Below, piece after piece: positions 19,901-28,300 of a stretch of DNA of 64,000 nucleotides. The stretch comes from Symbiodinium natans (taxonomy: Eukaryota; Sar; Dinophyceae; Suessiales; Symbiodiniaceae), in NCBI GenBank assembly GCA_905221605.1, contig CAJNDS010001035.1:554501-618500 (forward strand), in the 5' to 3' direction. A program made the position numbers and the translations under genes. The notes beneath the pieces were generated by a model. The model ran no database searches, was not told the DNA's origin, and saw nothing but the letters and a program-made list of their open reading frames with translations. Each line of letters begins with the position of its first letter. Position 1 is the stretch's first letter.

Positions 19901-22900
19901 TCCTCTCTTCCTTCTCCTTCAGTTTCTCTCTTTTGTCCCCCGCCTTGGTTGGAATCCGTTGATGAACTTCGAGGTGTAGGTTGACCACTGCTCAGCAATA
20001 GATCACTGATTGTGTCATGCTTTGAACTTTCCACATCAGATCCTGCTTCATCTCCTGCTGGCTCTGGCTCATTTTCTCCTCCTTCTTTCTCTTTGCCTGG
20101 TTCTTCCATGATTCTCGGTAACGGTGCCGCATGCGCGGTGTGCCCTAGCCTTGGGGCTTTCTTCGTCCAAGGAGAACCCTGAAGTTGAAGGGTCTCACGT
20201 GCGCGCCACGCTGGTTGTGTGCGCCGCACAGATCTTGACGTAAAGATCCCATCTTTTGATGTAATCACGTCCATGTCCCGGTCGTCCTTTCCAACCCATA
20301 TTCCTCCTGTCCACAAGGATCGATTCTTCACTCCTCCAGGCTTGGCCAGACCAAACACATACTCTCCGAAGGGTAAAATCTGCCCTTGGTATGGTCTCCC
20401 GTAGACCAATTGGAAAGCTGTACTCTGCGTCCCTGAGTGTAGGTGGTACCTGTTGAACAACCATGCTGCGTGGTGAATTGCCCACGCTCGTAAAGCATGA
20501 TCTTCAGGAATCTTTTCCCCAATCCGATCCTCGACCATTTCAATCATCGTGAGGCTTTGTCTCCTGAGGTTCTGAATGTGGCGTTCCACTCTCGCTGTTC
20601 TTCCTTTGTGGTAGGGCTTGTTTGGATACTTTCCAGCCTTGTAGCCTAACTTTTGTCGTATTGCTACAATCAAATCCAGTAAGGCTGTTGTCGCTGGCTC
20701 CACATCAATCGCAAACAGAACTTCTTCGGAAATGTAGTTCATCTCGAGAGAAAACTTCACCACTTTCTCGGCCAACTTCTTCGTCGGTGCTTTCCCCGGC
20801 ACTGGAATCGCCCACGAAAATCGAGTCCATGAATCAAGAATGATCAGACTCACACTGCTCTGACCCATGTACATGAAGTCCATCTGGATCACTGGTTTTC
20901 CTGGGTCTTCATACTTTGCTTCACTGCTTTGTGGGGTATGGTCCTGTTTCGACTTTGCTGCTGCACAGAAATCACACCATGGTTGCATTGGCATGTGGGT
21001 TGCCATATGCTCTTCAATCTCTGCTTCTGTCGGTTCGGGCACTCCGGGTCTTGTTCTTGCTTTGGGCCTTTGCTTCCTCAGCCTGTCTGCAACTTCTTCT
21101 GCGTCCTCATCTCTGTCTTCGGTGAGGTAGTTGCACAGTCTCCTGAACATCTTCACCTTTGACCCTGAGACGCTCAAACCCAAATACCGACAACCTTCTC
21201 GCAGCTTCTCAATCTCACTCGTTGCTGTGAGTGACTCTCCATTCACCACAATAGTACTTCCCATGTCGAGTTCCAACTCTTGGTGTCCTCCTGCCTTTCC
21301 TTGCTGCTTCACAACTCCTTTCGGCACTGGCACCTGCAACTCTTCTGGAGCTCCTCTTTCTCTTCCAAACCATTCTGGCTCCTCTTCCATCTTCTTTTCT
21401 TCCTCCTTTGGTGCTTCTTCTGGTGCTACCTCTTCTACCAAGCACTTGTCCAGATACTCTGGTGTCCTGTGCAAGAATGTGAGAATTTCTGATCGAAAAA
21501 GCAATCCCGGTATTCGATCTTCCAAGTCGGATTTTCGCTCGAGCAATTCCGTTGCTTCAATCACTTCCCATTCGTTGCCCACCTTCACGATGGTGGTCCT
21601 GTACTTCCAAGTACCTGTCGGCGGCTTTACAAACTCAAGTCCAAAATGGCGATGGACTGGCGTTCCATTCGGTAGAAGGCTCCAATCCTTCTCTGGGACT
21701 TTACCAAAGTCATAGGCCAAAGTCACCTTGACTGCCCTGACTTGCTCGACTCCTCTAACTTCCGCTGTCAATCTCAAGCTATTCCTCTGGTATTCCACAG
21801 GCACCCGTGCCTTACCATCGGGAGATACAAGTTCCCCCGCCTGGGTTTCTTCTCCCCAGGTCTCGCCCCCCTGGCGCTGTTTGCATCCCACTGACACAAA
21901 CTTCCATCCATTTTTGAGTAGCCTTCCTAAAGACAGCAAGATGTTATTGGTGTCCGACAACACAAAGTCCTCAGTCACACTGCAGCTACTGAACTGCAAA
22001 ACTGCTCGCCGCATACCTTCAACTCGCATCGCACCCCCTTGTGCGTCTTGCAACCTCAGAGAGGTTGGGGTCGAAACTTCGACGCCTGCATCCGACAATC
22101 TTCGTGGTAACAAACTCACATCTGCTCCTGAATCCAAGATCACCACATGTTGCTTTGTGTCCAACTGGACCATTCGCACATTGAGAGGTTCCGATCCTCC
22201 CTGACTCAGAGGTTCCAATCCTCCTTGATTCAGAGGTTCCAATCCTCCTGGAGGTCCCAATCCTCCTTGAACTCTTTCCAAGCTGTTTTCATACCATTGA
22301 TACAGCTCATCACTCTCATGATCTTGTTTGTTCTCACTCTCATCCCCGATGTAGTAGCACTCTGGTCCTTGCACCTCTATCCTTCTGGTGAACCAATCAC
22401 CTTCTTCTTCTGAAACTTCGCTAAGCTCATAGTGCTCTGTGCCGTCAGGTGGTGTGTTCGCAATGTGATGGAAATCAATGTTCCTCACTCTCCTTATCCT
22501 GTATTGGCTCGCACTCTGCGACGGAGTAACAGACTCGACTGTCGAGTGGGGTACCTCGGTGCTGGCCTCGCTCGCCTGCACTTCTCGAACATTGCGGTTT
22601 GGACACTCGTTTCCCCAATGTCCTCGCTGCTTGCAGAATCGGCAAACATCTCTGTCCAACTTCTTTCCTCCACCTTTCTTTCCTCCTTTGCCATGCTTTC
22701 CACCTTTCTTTCCGCCTTTCTTTCCTCCTTTGTGGAAACCTTTGCCTCGTCCTTTCTTTCCTCCTTTGTAGCTTCCTTTTCGTCCACCTTTTCTCCATTG
22801 GCGAAATCCTGCTCCAAAGCTTGACCACGAGTAGGATCCTTTTCCTCCTTTGTTTCCTTTGTTGCCTTTGTTTCCTTTTCCTCCTCCTTTCTCGTACACT

Positions 22901-24123
22901 GCATCCACTTCCATTGGTGCTGGTCCTTGATCTGCATTCGAACTGCTCGCTGTGTTCTGCAAGGTCTTTTGCTTCAACACCGTCTGGTAATCCCAAGTTT
23001 TGCTGCTTTGCTCGTATGAAAGAATCGCTTGCTTCACTGACATGTAGTTTGTTCCTTCGGGCATTGTCAAAGTAAGGTGGTCTCGAATCGCCCTCGGTGA
23101 ACATCGAAGCAAAACTCCCATCAACAAATCTCGATCGTAGGTCTTTCCTGAAGCGATCTCGTACTCCCGAACAAGGTTTTCCAGTGAACCAATCTGCTCC
23201 ACCATGCTCTTGCCCCCATCGAAGTTGGGAAACATCCCAATCGCTTGACTGAGGGTTAGAGCTCGTTGTTTGGTGGCTGGTTGGTATTCCCAAAGCAAAC
23301 TTTGATAGAGACGATACCCACATCGCTCCCTGCTCCAATTTCGAGACAGTTGCGTTGCTGCTCCCCGCATATACGAAGTCAGTATGTGGTAAAGCTTTGT
23401 CGAAAGTTCTCTCTCCACTGTAGTGAGAGTCGAAACATCGATCGGCGTTGCTCCCAGACTTTCAATCATACTTAGAGCTTCTGAGTACTGCGAATCGGCA
23501 AAACCTAGCCAATTCAGAAACTGATGTTTCCAGGTTGTAAAATCCGGTGGATGCTCTCCCGAGGCTTGTGGGTTCCAAACATCTGGTGCCTTGATCGCCT
23601 TTGTCGCACTTTCAATCCTTCGGTTCAGATCATCCGAACTGCTTGCTTGTTGCTCCAACCTTTGTAGCGCACTCATTCCAACTTGGGTCGCCCTTGTCAA
23701 TGCAGTCAGAATTTCAGAAAGTTCTGTGGGTTGTTGGGGTGGTCCATTCTGCTGCATCCCTTGCACTGCAGAAAACTGTAACACGACAAGCACACACAGC
23801 ATCGCTCCTCTCTGTTGTTTTAGTGATCTCTCCGTGCCCCTCTGCTCAAGCGCCTCCGAAAACATGAATGTTGCAATCTCCACAAACATGACTGACGACA
23901 TGACTGCAAGTGCACTGTCGCTTGCAAACATCCAATGCACAACATGATCGCACCTGATACTCCAAGCATAAGCATCATTGCCATTGCTCCATTGTAATCG
24001 AATTGCATAGTCTTGGGGTCGTAGAGGTTCTTTGCTCCTGGAATGCTGGTCCAAATCCACATCACCAATGGATCTCTTGTTCCATTCATAGTCTTGTCGG
24101 AGTAGAGGCTCTTGTTTGTACAT
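16918..24123 (-). CDS. copia Gag-Pol polyprotein, 2401 aa
   Basis: One unbroken frame. Two hydrophobic stretches lie at about 64-90 and 107-122, then a Gag domain (about 150-390), a Lys/Gly-rich RNA-binding run (about 405-490), a CCHC zinc knuckle CRFCKQRGHWGNEC (about 490), protease ILDSGADVSLL (about 662), a SAP-like motif (about 975-1000), the integrase zinc site (HMATHMPMQPWCDFC, about 1038), core acidic residues in QMDFMY, AIDVEP and ARVERH (about 1081-1176), RT with SIHVDDELV (about 1688), and RNase H with TDADWAS (about 1889) and SSAESEV. A C-terminal extension of about 350 residues has one membrane helix (about 2110-2130) and PQEPQEEG repeats. Usual copia Pol is 1300-1500 residues. 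All catalytic signatures are intact, so the element may be active. Its stop codon lies in the 3' LTR. Confidence 0.93.
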   Translation of the reverse strand: MYKQEPLLRQDYEWNKRSIGDVDLDQHSRSKEPLRPQDYAIRLQWSNGNDAYAWSIRCDHVVHWMFASDSALAVMSSVMFVEIATFMFSEALEQRGTERSLKQQRGAMLCVLVVLQFSAVQGMQQNGPPQQPTELSEILTALTRATQVGMSALQRLEQQASSSDDLNRRIESATKAIKAPDVWNPQASGEHPPDFTTWKHQFLNWLGFADSQYSEALSMIESLGATPIDVSTLTTVERELSTKLYHILTSYMRGAATQLSRNWSRERCGYRLYQSLLWEYQPATKQRALTLSQAIGMFPNFDGGKSMVEQIGSLENLVREYEIASGKTYDRDLLMGVLLRCSPRAIRDHLTLTMPEGTNYMSVKQAILSYEQSSKTWDYQTVLKQKTLQNTASSSNADQGPAPMEVDAVYEKGGGKGNKGNKGNKGGKGSYSWSSFGAGFRQWRKGGRKGSYKGGKKGRGKGFHKGGKKGGKKGGKHGKGGKKGGGKKLDRDVCRFCKQRGHWGNECPNRNVREVQASEASTEVPHSTVESVTPSQSASQYRIRRVRNIDFHHIANTPPDGTEHYELSEVSEEEGDWFTRRIEVQGPECYYIGDESENKQDHESDELYQWYENSLERVQGGLGPPGGLEPLNQGGLEPLSQGGSEPLNVRMVQLDTKQHVVILDSGADVSLLPRRLSDAGVEVSTPTSLRLQDAQGGAMRVEGMRRAVLQFSSCSVTEDFVLSDTNNILLSLGRLLKNGWKFVSVGCKQRQGGETWGEETQAGELVSPDGKARVPVEYQRNSLRLTAEVRGVEQVRAVKVTLAYDFGKVPEKDWSLLPNGTPVHRHFGLEFVKPPTGTWKYRTTIVKVGNEWEVIEATELLERKSDLEDRIPGLLFRSEILTFLHRTPEYLDKCLVEEVAPEEAPKEEEKKMEEEPEWFGRERGAPEELQVPVPKGVVKQQGKAGGHQELELDMGSTIVVNGESLTATSEIEKLREGCRYLGLSVSGSKVKMFRRLCNYLTEDRDEDAEEVADRLRKQRPKARTRPGVPEPTEAEIEEHMATHMPMQPWCDFCAAAKSKQDHTPQSSEAKYEDPGKPVIQMDFMYMGQSSVSLIILDSWTRFSWAIPVPGKAPTKKLAEKVVKFSLEMNYISEEVLFAIDVEPATTALLDLIVAIRQKLGYKAGKYPNKPYHKGRTARVERHIQNLRRQSLTMIEMVEDRIGEKIPEDHALRAWAIHHAAWLFNRYHLHSGTQSTAFQLVYGRPYQGQILPFGEYVFGLAKPGGVKNRSLWTGGIWVGKDDRDMDVITSKDGIFTSRSVRRTQPAWRARETLQLQGSPWTKKAPRLGHTAHAAPLPRIMEEPGKEKEGGENEPEPAGDEAGSDVESSKHDTISDLLLSSGQPTPRSSSTDSNQGGGQKRETEGEGREESAKASKTADAEEPPTKQQKTAESSPTSADPGSPKGSLFPPLYAGQVEEQEDETGYHEDDLWEERVWKECEEEYEADSEGEEEDEDRPPKVSEEELERLDAEAGKAELDKLANMKVVKTIKKEECSEEGKFLTLRTVFDWRKRDGVWKRRCRIVCREFRAGAQSTEETFSPTSGHAAVRMMFLFHLIYNWELTVLDIRDAFLQVKQKALMYADISPWIRTLLGLDEDHVWKVEKCLPGQRSAAEQWFTHLVEILKRLGFEQFVGIPSILKHRVKKIAVSIHVDDELVAGAKGEGRWLICELEKFFKLTVEGPFPSHRGSGEQLHYLKRTYEFLEEGILVTVSKKHYEKLKGLYKLGNRKPRQTPEHQLIGTVDNSKELEENECKKFRSALGTLLYISQDRWDLQHVTKCLASKMSKPTEQALTCLKQALLYVQGTEQLGFLLKYTKVGNKMMDAIYQREEQEEEDEEKKGTHSMEVFTDADWASDREARWSTSSVIVCVNAVPVLSYSRTQKATALSSAESEVLACSGGASEATLLKKLWMFLAGKLLVEIRMDSSAGRQWMMRTGVGGLKHIDLRVLWLQRGVKNNSFKAKPVPTKLNIADLNTKRLGVSRRRFLMYHIGAMVWNGESHERYGKEEAMEHVAGEVCRSQVRALRATLLNERGSKTARAMYLTMMVNMISQIAGQPDDFGGREREEREFVFIYVKEVSGWIILFSVLLGGIFALLLFYMVEQKVNEGRQEPQEEGPQEPQEEGPQEPQEEGPQEPQEEVPQEPQEEGPQEPQEEGPQEPQEEFTIRRFVQKYCPPDEDDVQRTARAVNMYFRDAPEDSATGSGNGMPGISTVPASQIHVNDEELARRFQEWGMVNIIPMAQDVDEQLRAQPQYVYTPHGKRYHRPTCAERSERFTQCSSACEIALWQLTMECPLQRVQAYLSEVLPTRKQWEQFSPSARTPIGRAQRGHRTIPDEPNDIPVQFLQTRYCRVMLSLQFAQHQGGV
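16923..16931 (-). promoter_or_regulatory. purine-rich tract before the 3' LTR
   Basis: The minus strand reads AAGGCGGGG directly before the TG of the 3' LTR, the usual place of the polypurine tract that primes plus-strand DNA. One pyrimidine interrupts it. It also codes for the penultimate residues (Gly-Gly) of the polyprotein. Confidence 0.6.
17522..17695. repeat. 24-bp minisatellite in the copia C-terminal extension
   Basis: About seven copies of a 24-bp unit (plus strand TTCCTGCGGTTCCTGTGGTC plus four bases, two alternating variants) encode PQEPQEEG on the minus strand directly after the transmembrane helix. The repeat is open in several frames, which produces long antisense frames rich in Ser-Cys-Gly that are not genes. 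Confidence 0.9.
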
Positions 24124-24143
24124 AGGCCATAGAATTTTGATTC

Positions 24144-24266
24144 CTCCTGGTAGTCGATCTCTGTTTTCTCCTCCTGGTAGTCGATCTCTGCTTTCTCCTT
24201 CTGGTAGTCGATCTCTGCTTTCTCCTTCTGGTAGTCGATCTCTGCTTTCTCCTTCTGGTAGTCGAC
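24144..24266. repeat. 30-bp tandem repeat between the two copia ORFs
   Basis: Four to five copies of a 30-bp unit (minus strand CGACTACCAGAAGGAGAAAG plus 10 bases) fill the space after the first ORF's TGA. They encode the 10-residue repeat RLPEGESRD in the polyprotein frame and keep that frame open. Confidence 0.85.
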
Positions 24267-24267
24267 C

Positions 24268-25548
24268 TCATCGTCCTGACCAATCTCCCCATTCATCTTC
24301 CTCATTTCCAGGGTTTGGCTCCTCGCCCCTTTCTCGCATTCTCCTCCTTTCTGCTCTCCTCCAAGGAGAATTCGGGTAGAGCGTAGTGGCTTGCGTTGCT
24401 CCCCCTCGCTTCGGTGGTGGTCCCTTTGGCTCTGGAGGTGGCGCCTTGCTTCCAGCAGGTCGTTCCTTCGGAGGTGGTCCTCTGGAACTGCTCCCTGGCT
24501 CATTTCTCGCATCTTCCATCCTGGGTTGTAGGGTCCCAGGTCCCGTCCTGGGTTGTAGGGTCCCAGGCCCCGTGTCTCGGCTGGAACTCGCTGTTCCACT
24601 GCTTTGGCTTCGCTGGCCGTACCTGGCTCGAAAGTATGCAACTCCACGAGCAAATTCCTTGGATTCCCTGGCTCTTGCTTCGTCTCCTGAAGGAATTGCA
24701 CCGGCACGTCTTGCAGCATACTCTTCCTCATTCCGGCGGATGTGTTCCGCCACTGCTGCGTTGCTGGGTTCCCCGTCCAGCGTGTGAAGAGGAAGCTTCG
24801 TACCACTCGGCATTGGGTCCGGAGGTGGACACTCTGGAGCTCGTTCTTGTCCTGGCGGTGGACACTCTGGAGCTTGCTCTGGTTCTGGGCCCGCTGGTGG
24901 TGGCGGCCCTCCTGACTTTGGAAACCGAACTGGTTCCTGCAAGGCTCGTTCCCTTGCTCGCCGTTGGATCCTTTCCGTCTCTGCTGCGAGTGCAGAGAGT
25001 CTCTCCAGCTGCCTTCGCCTGCGTTGCTCAGCAGACACTTGCTGCTCTTGCAGCTCCAAGGCGATGTGCCCAGACGAAAGTGTTCTCGGCTCCCTTCTTG
25101 GTGTAGGTGGTGCCTCTTGGTACACCATTGTAGTTTCGGGGCTAGAGGAACTAGGACTCCCGATCTCCACTGGCCCGTCTGGTTCTCCCCCTTCCAAGGG
25201 AATGTAATCTCTTCCTTCCACCACTGGTCGTTCGGGCTTCTTCTTCGGCTTTGAAGGCATATACCTTGGTGCACTTCCACTTCCTTCAGCTGAACTGCTT
25301 GCTGAAGATCCGTAGCCTTTTCCCATGCCAACACGGTGAATCTTGATCTCCTTTCTTCGTGGCTCCATTTCTTCTTCTTGTTCCACTTCTTCCATGGGCT
25401 CTGCGGGTTCCATCGGCTCCATGGGTTCTGTGAGTTCCATTGGCTCCATGGGTTCTGTAAGTTCCATGGGCTCTGTAGGTTCTGTGAGCTCCATTGGCTC
25501 CACAGCATCAGGGTTCCAACCCAAACCATCATCACGGCCACGAGGCAT
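24268..25548 (-). CDS. first ORF of the copia element, 426 aa, disordered
   Basis: Starts 37 nt inside the 5' LTR. It has no recognised domain. Residues about 15-55 are a 9-residue repeat (MEPMELTEP). An Arg/Gln/Glu-rich coiled-coil-like stretch lies at about 165-205 (EQQVSAEQRRRRQLERL). Pro-rich repeats (ECPPPGQERAP) follow, then a basic C-terminus. It stops at a TGA (24268-24270) that is in the same frame as the polyprotein, and the 48 codons between the stop and the polyprotein ATG are open. The protein could be made alone and, by reading through the TGA, as an N-terminal extension of Gag-Pol. A 613-residue frame on the same strand (23820-25661) is an out-of-frame shadow of it. Confidence 0.75.
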   Translation of the reverse strand: MPRGRDDGLGWNPDAVEPMELTEPTEPMELTEPMEPMELTEPMEPMEPAEPMEEVEQEEEMEPRRKEIKIHRVGMGKGYGSSASSSAEGSGSAPRYMPSKPKKKPERPVVEGRDYIPLEGGEPDGPVEIGSPSSSSPETTMVYQEAPPTPRREPRTLSSGHIALELQEQQVSAEQRRRRQLERLSALAAETERIQRRARERALQEPVRFPKSGGPPPPAGPEPEQAPECPPPGQERAPECPPPDPMPSGTKLPLHTLDGEPSNAAVAEHIRRNEEEYAARRAGAIPSGDEARARESKEFARGVAYFRARYGQRSQSSGTASSSRDTGPGTLQPRTGPGTLQPRMEDARNEPGSSSRGPPPKERPAGSKAPPPEPKGPPPKRGGATQATTLYPNSPWRRAERRRMRERGEEPNPGNEEDEWGDWSGR

Positions 25549-25573
25549 GGCTTCGGTCCCGGATGCACAGTGT

Positions 25574-25585
25574 GCTCCGCTACCA
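25574..25585 (-). promoter_or_regulatory. primer binding site, initiator-Met tRNA type
   Basis: Directly inside the 5' LTR the minus strand reads TGGTAGCGGAGC. It is complementary to a tRNA 3' end GCTCCGCTACCA, one base different from the animal initiator-Met tRNA end over 11 bases. Copia elements commonly prime on initiator-Met tRNA. Confidence 0.8.
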
Positions 25586-25720
25586 TGCTAAACTTCAAGT
25601 CGCTCTTTTTCCTTGAACCAGTAAAAGCGCTGTCGGTAAAACATGAGTCACAAATCCACACATGCTCATCAACCCTTTGGGTTGGTAGGTGGGGTTCCCA
25701 GGTAGTAGAAAAACTTTACA
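25586..25720 (-). repeat. 5' LTR of the copia element
   Basis: On the minus strand it starts TGTAAAG at 25720 and ends GTTTAGCA at 25586. It matches 16788-16922 at all 135 positions. It contains the small palindrome AACCCTTTGGGTT. No TATA-like or poly-A signal was clear. Confidence 0.95.
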
Positions 25721-28300
25721 CGGAGACTTCACACTGGAGCTGGCCTCTTTCCAGTGTTGCACATAAAGGGTGTCTTGCTGTCCCTTTACAAGGAGAAATT
25801 GAGGAATGAACTCCTTTCTAAAGGCCATGTACTCAAGGTGCAACGCTTTGAGAAAACTGATCATGCATTGCCCTTGTGCAGGGAAGTCAAGGAAATGCAA
25901 GGCGAACTTGGCACCGAGACGAGCAACAGACTCTCTGCAAAAACTCGCCATGACTGTGCGTCTCGACCCACACAAGATTTGTAGCTGTGGGTCAACCCGT
26001 TGCAGAACAAGCTGTATGGCCGATGGGATTCCTCTTTCTTGCAGCAAGTCTTGAGCTTTGTGGAATCGAGTTTCTGTCACAAAGGAAATTCCTTTGGGAA
26101 TGCCCGAAGCGCTTTCTCTAATTCCTTGGAATTTACCTTGGCCAGGGGTATACTCCAAAACAACAGGCTTGTTGATGACTAAGCCAGGTTTGAGCCAACC
26201 AATAACATTAAGTTCATTGCACGGAAAAGGCGCACCGAACTTATGCGAAAATTTGCTTTGAAGTCTCACACCTGGAGTAGCCGCAAGGACCTGTTGGCCA
26301 TAGCTAGGCCAGCATTGGAGAAACTGTGCAAGGGGTAGTGGCTTCCAATGGCTGCCTGGATCTTCTTTCAATAGATCTTGAAGTGACGCATGTTTGATCG
26401 CAGCTTTGAGAGCCCCGGGGTAAAAGCAATTCCCCACTATAGAGGCAATGCACATGTCGTTGATGTGTTCCTCAACATCTGCTAGCCATACATCAAGCTC
26501 AGCGTCCCTCAGCATTTCTTTGTAGTGAGCTACCCTAAAGGGAGGAATGCCACTGTCACCAATTAGGAAAGCATTCTCTGCACGGAGAAGTTCAGAGTTG
26601 GCCTCAGCAAAGCGATCCATTGCAGCGAGGCTTGGGATGTCAGCTTGGAAAGAAAGCTTCTGTACTTCTGTGACAAAGCGCAGGCCAATGGGTCCATCTG
26701 GAACAAATTTTTCCCAAGGGAGATTCGGAACCGCATTGGTAGTCTCAGCTGCCTGAGAGAATTGTCTCTGGAAGGCTTCAGCCCCACCAAAGCTGGGTAC
26801 ATGGTATAAAAGGGCCGAAGGGTGGTAAAAGTATGCTGCCAACCGGAGACCTCTCTCGCGATCAAAGCGCTTGGGACGAAGCCAAGGTTTGTGCTTGTCT
26901 CCAGGGGGTTGCATTCCGCACATATGATCCGCAACAGGACGCCATCCCTGGAACCACGGAGTAGGGCGATTGCTGAAGGTGCCGATTTGCCCATATCTGG
27001 TAAAGAATTTTCTTTTCCTTTCGACATGGCCAAATGCTGCTCCAGCAATATGATGACAGCAGCACTCACGGATTCCCAAAATCTTCTGAATGAAATCCTG
27101 GTGTATGGGCTTCATAGATCCAGCATTTTCAAGGAAAATGTGCACGCACTCAATGATGCTGGGCTCAATACTCTGCAAGGCAAGCAACACCGCGTATATA
27201 ACAAGCATGTGCTGCGAACGGTCCCCAAGAAGGCCCAAACCACCTGAGCTGGACCCTGCAACAGTAAGATCTTGGCAAGGGGAGCCAGCAGGAATGATGA
27301 TGGCAGTCTTTTGGGGATGGATCCTTCCAAGGAAGGACAGGCATTCACGCAGCAGTCGGTAGTCTTCTTTAAGCAGAGTCCAAACATCATCGATTGCAAT
27401 TGATGGCACACGATGTGAATCAAGAGCCCATCTTTGGCTTTTGTCGTAATCATACTTATGACATATGAGGGCGCGAAGAACACTGTCACTTTCCGCACTC
27501 ACAGCGGCAACAGGTTGCTGCTTGAGGCATTCAACGGTGACAGCGCGCGAAATTCCGCATCCATCAAAAAGAGATAAGATGACATAACGATCAACACCTA
27601 ATGCAACCTGGATGTTGTCTTCCGATGAGACCCCATTGGCTTTGCTGCCTCTGATCCCTGGTTTACATTCTCTTCTCTTGGGGACAGGCTTTACATTGTT
27701 AAGCTTGTCGAGTCCCTTCTTGACTCTGCGCGTCTGAGATTCTGAGCTCGAGTTGGGCTTAACTTTGATAGAGTGGCTGTACCTGTCAAAGCCACTCCTC
27801 TCAGAGTTCTGCTCGATTTGAACTCCTTGCTGCCGAGCCTCCTGTTCATCATCAGAATCTGTAGCAATGGAATGGACTTCAGGGAGAGTTGCGCTATCAA
27901 TTTGCGTTGCCTGAGCAGCATTAGGGTCGAGGAGGAGACCTATGCTGGCTTTGTGCTCTGACTCCTCGTTATTCTCGCCCTTTTTGTCTGCATCAATTCC
28001 AGTATCACTCTTACTCACCTCAGCCTGCGGCAGAAGATGAGCACAGGCCGAGTCAGGCAAGCCAAAATCTGTTCCTGAGGTGGTAGTCAGATAGGTTGTA
28101 GAAGGGACAGGGCTGTCCCAACTTGTTGCAACCTTGGTCGCTTCTGCCTGTTCAACTGCGAGTGTTTCGCCCAGTACTTGTGGAACTGCCTTTCTCGCTA
28201 GGATCAGCGTGGTGCCGAACGATCTCACCGAAGGAATTAACGAGAGCAGTGGCGGGATAAAGCTGATTAGCACTAGCACTCCTAATGAAGATGGCTTCAA
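25721..28300 (-). CDS. C5-cytosine DNA methyltransferase ORF, first part (interrupted)
   Basis: The enzyme family moves a methyl group from AdoMet to carbon 5 of cytosine in DNA. Residues 1-235 are disordered and acidic/basic mixed. The catalytic domain follows: ILSLFDGCG at about 241 (motif I), AGSPCQDLTVAG at about 338 (motif IV, catalytic Cys342), FLENAG at about 389 (motif VI) and ERKRKFF at about 427 (motif VIII), all with sound key residues. The FDG and PCQDL forms resemble DNMT3-type enzymes. About 420 further residues follow. At 25721 the frame runs into the copia LTR and stops 125 nt later, so the last 42 codons are LTR-derived. Without copia the frame continues at 16782. Cytosine methyltransferases inside dinoflagellate retrotransposons have been reported. 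Confidence 0.8.

Larger units (their letters stand above)
16788..25720 (-). mobile_element. complete copia (Ty1-type) LTR retrotransposon, 8.9 kb
   Basis: A full element read on the minus strand. It has 135-bp LTRs at both ends that are identical base for base, with TG...CA termini, flanked by the 5-bp direct repeat CGGAG (16783-16787 and 25721-25725). It holds a tRNA-iMet type primer site, a purine-rich tract, a 426-residue first ORF and a 2401-residue polyprotein in Pseudoviridae order (Gag, protease, integrase, RT, RNase H). Identical LTRs and unbroken frames mean insertion was recent. It lies inside the DNMT ORF of the giant LINE-like element, in the same orientation. LTRs of 135 bp are short for the group. 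Confidence 0.95.

Noticed and set aside
22475-23338. A 287-residue minus-strand frame inside Gag, Lys/Arg/Glu-rich
   Set aside because: Alternative frame of the Lys/Gly-rich and zinc-knuckle coding region of the copia polyprotein.
24144-24266. Short regular repeats considered as a CRISPR array
   Set aside because: Units are contiguous without unique spacers and keep the polyprotein reading frame; the genome is eukaryotic.
23820-25661. A 613-residue minus-strand frame starting in the copia LTR
   Set aside because: Out-of-frame reading of the first copia ORF and Gag start. It is Trp/Gln-rich and repetitive, and its first 25 residues are LTR sequence, also found at 16863.
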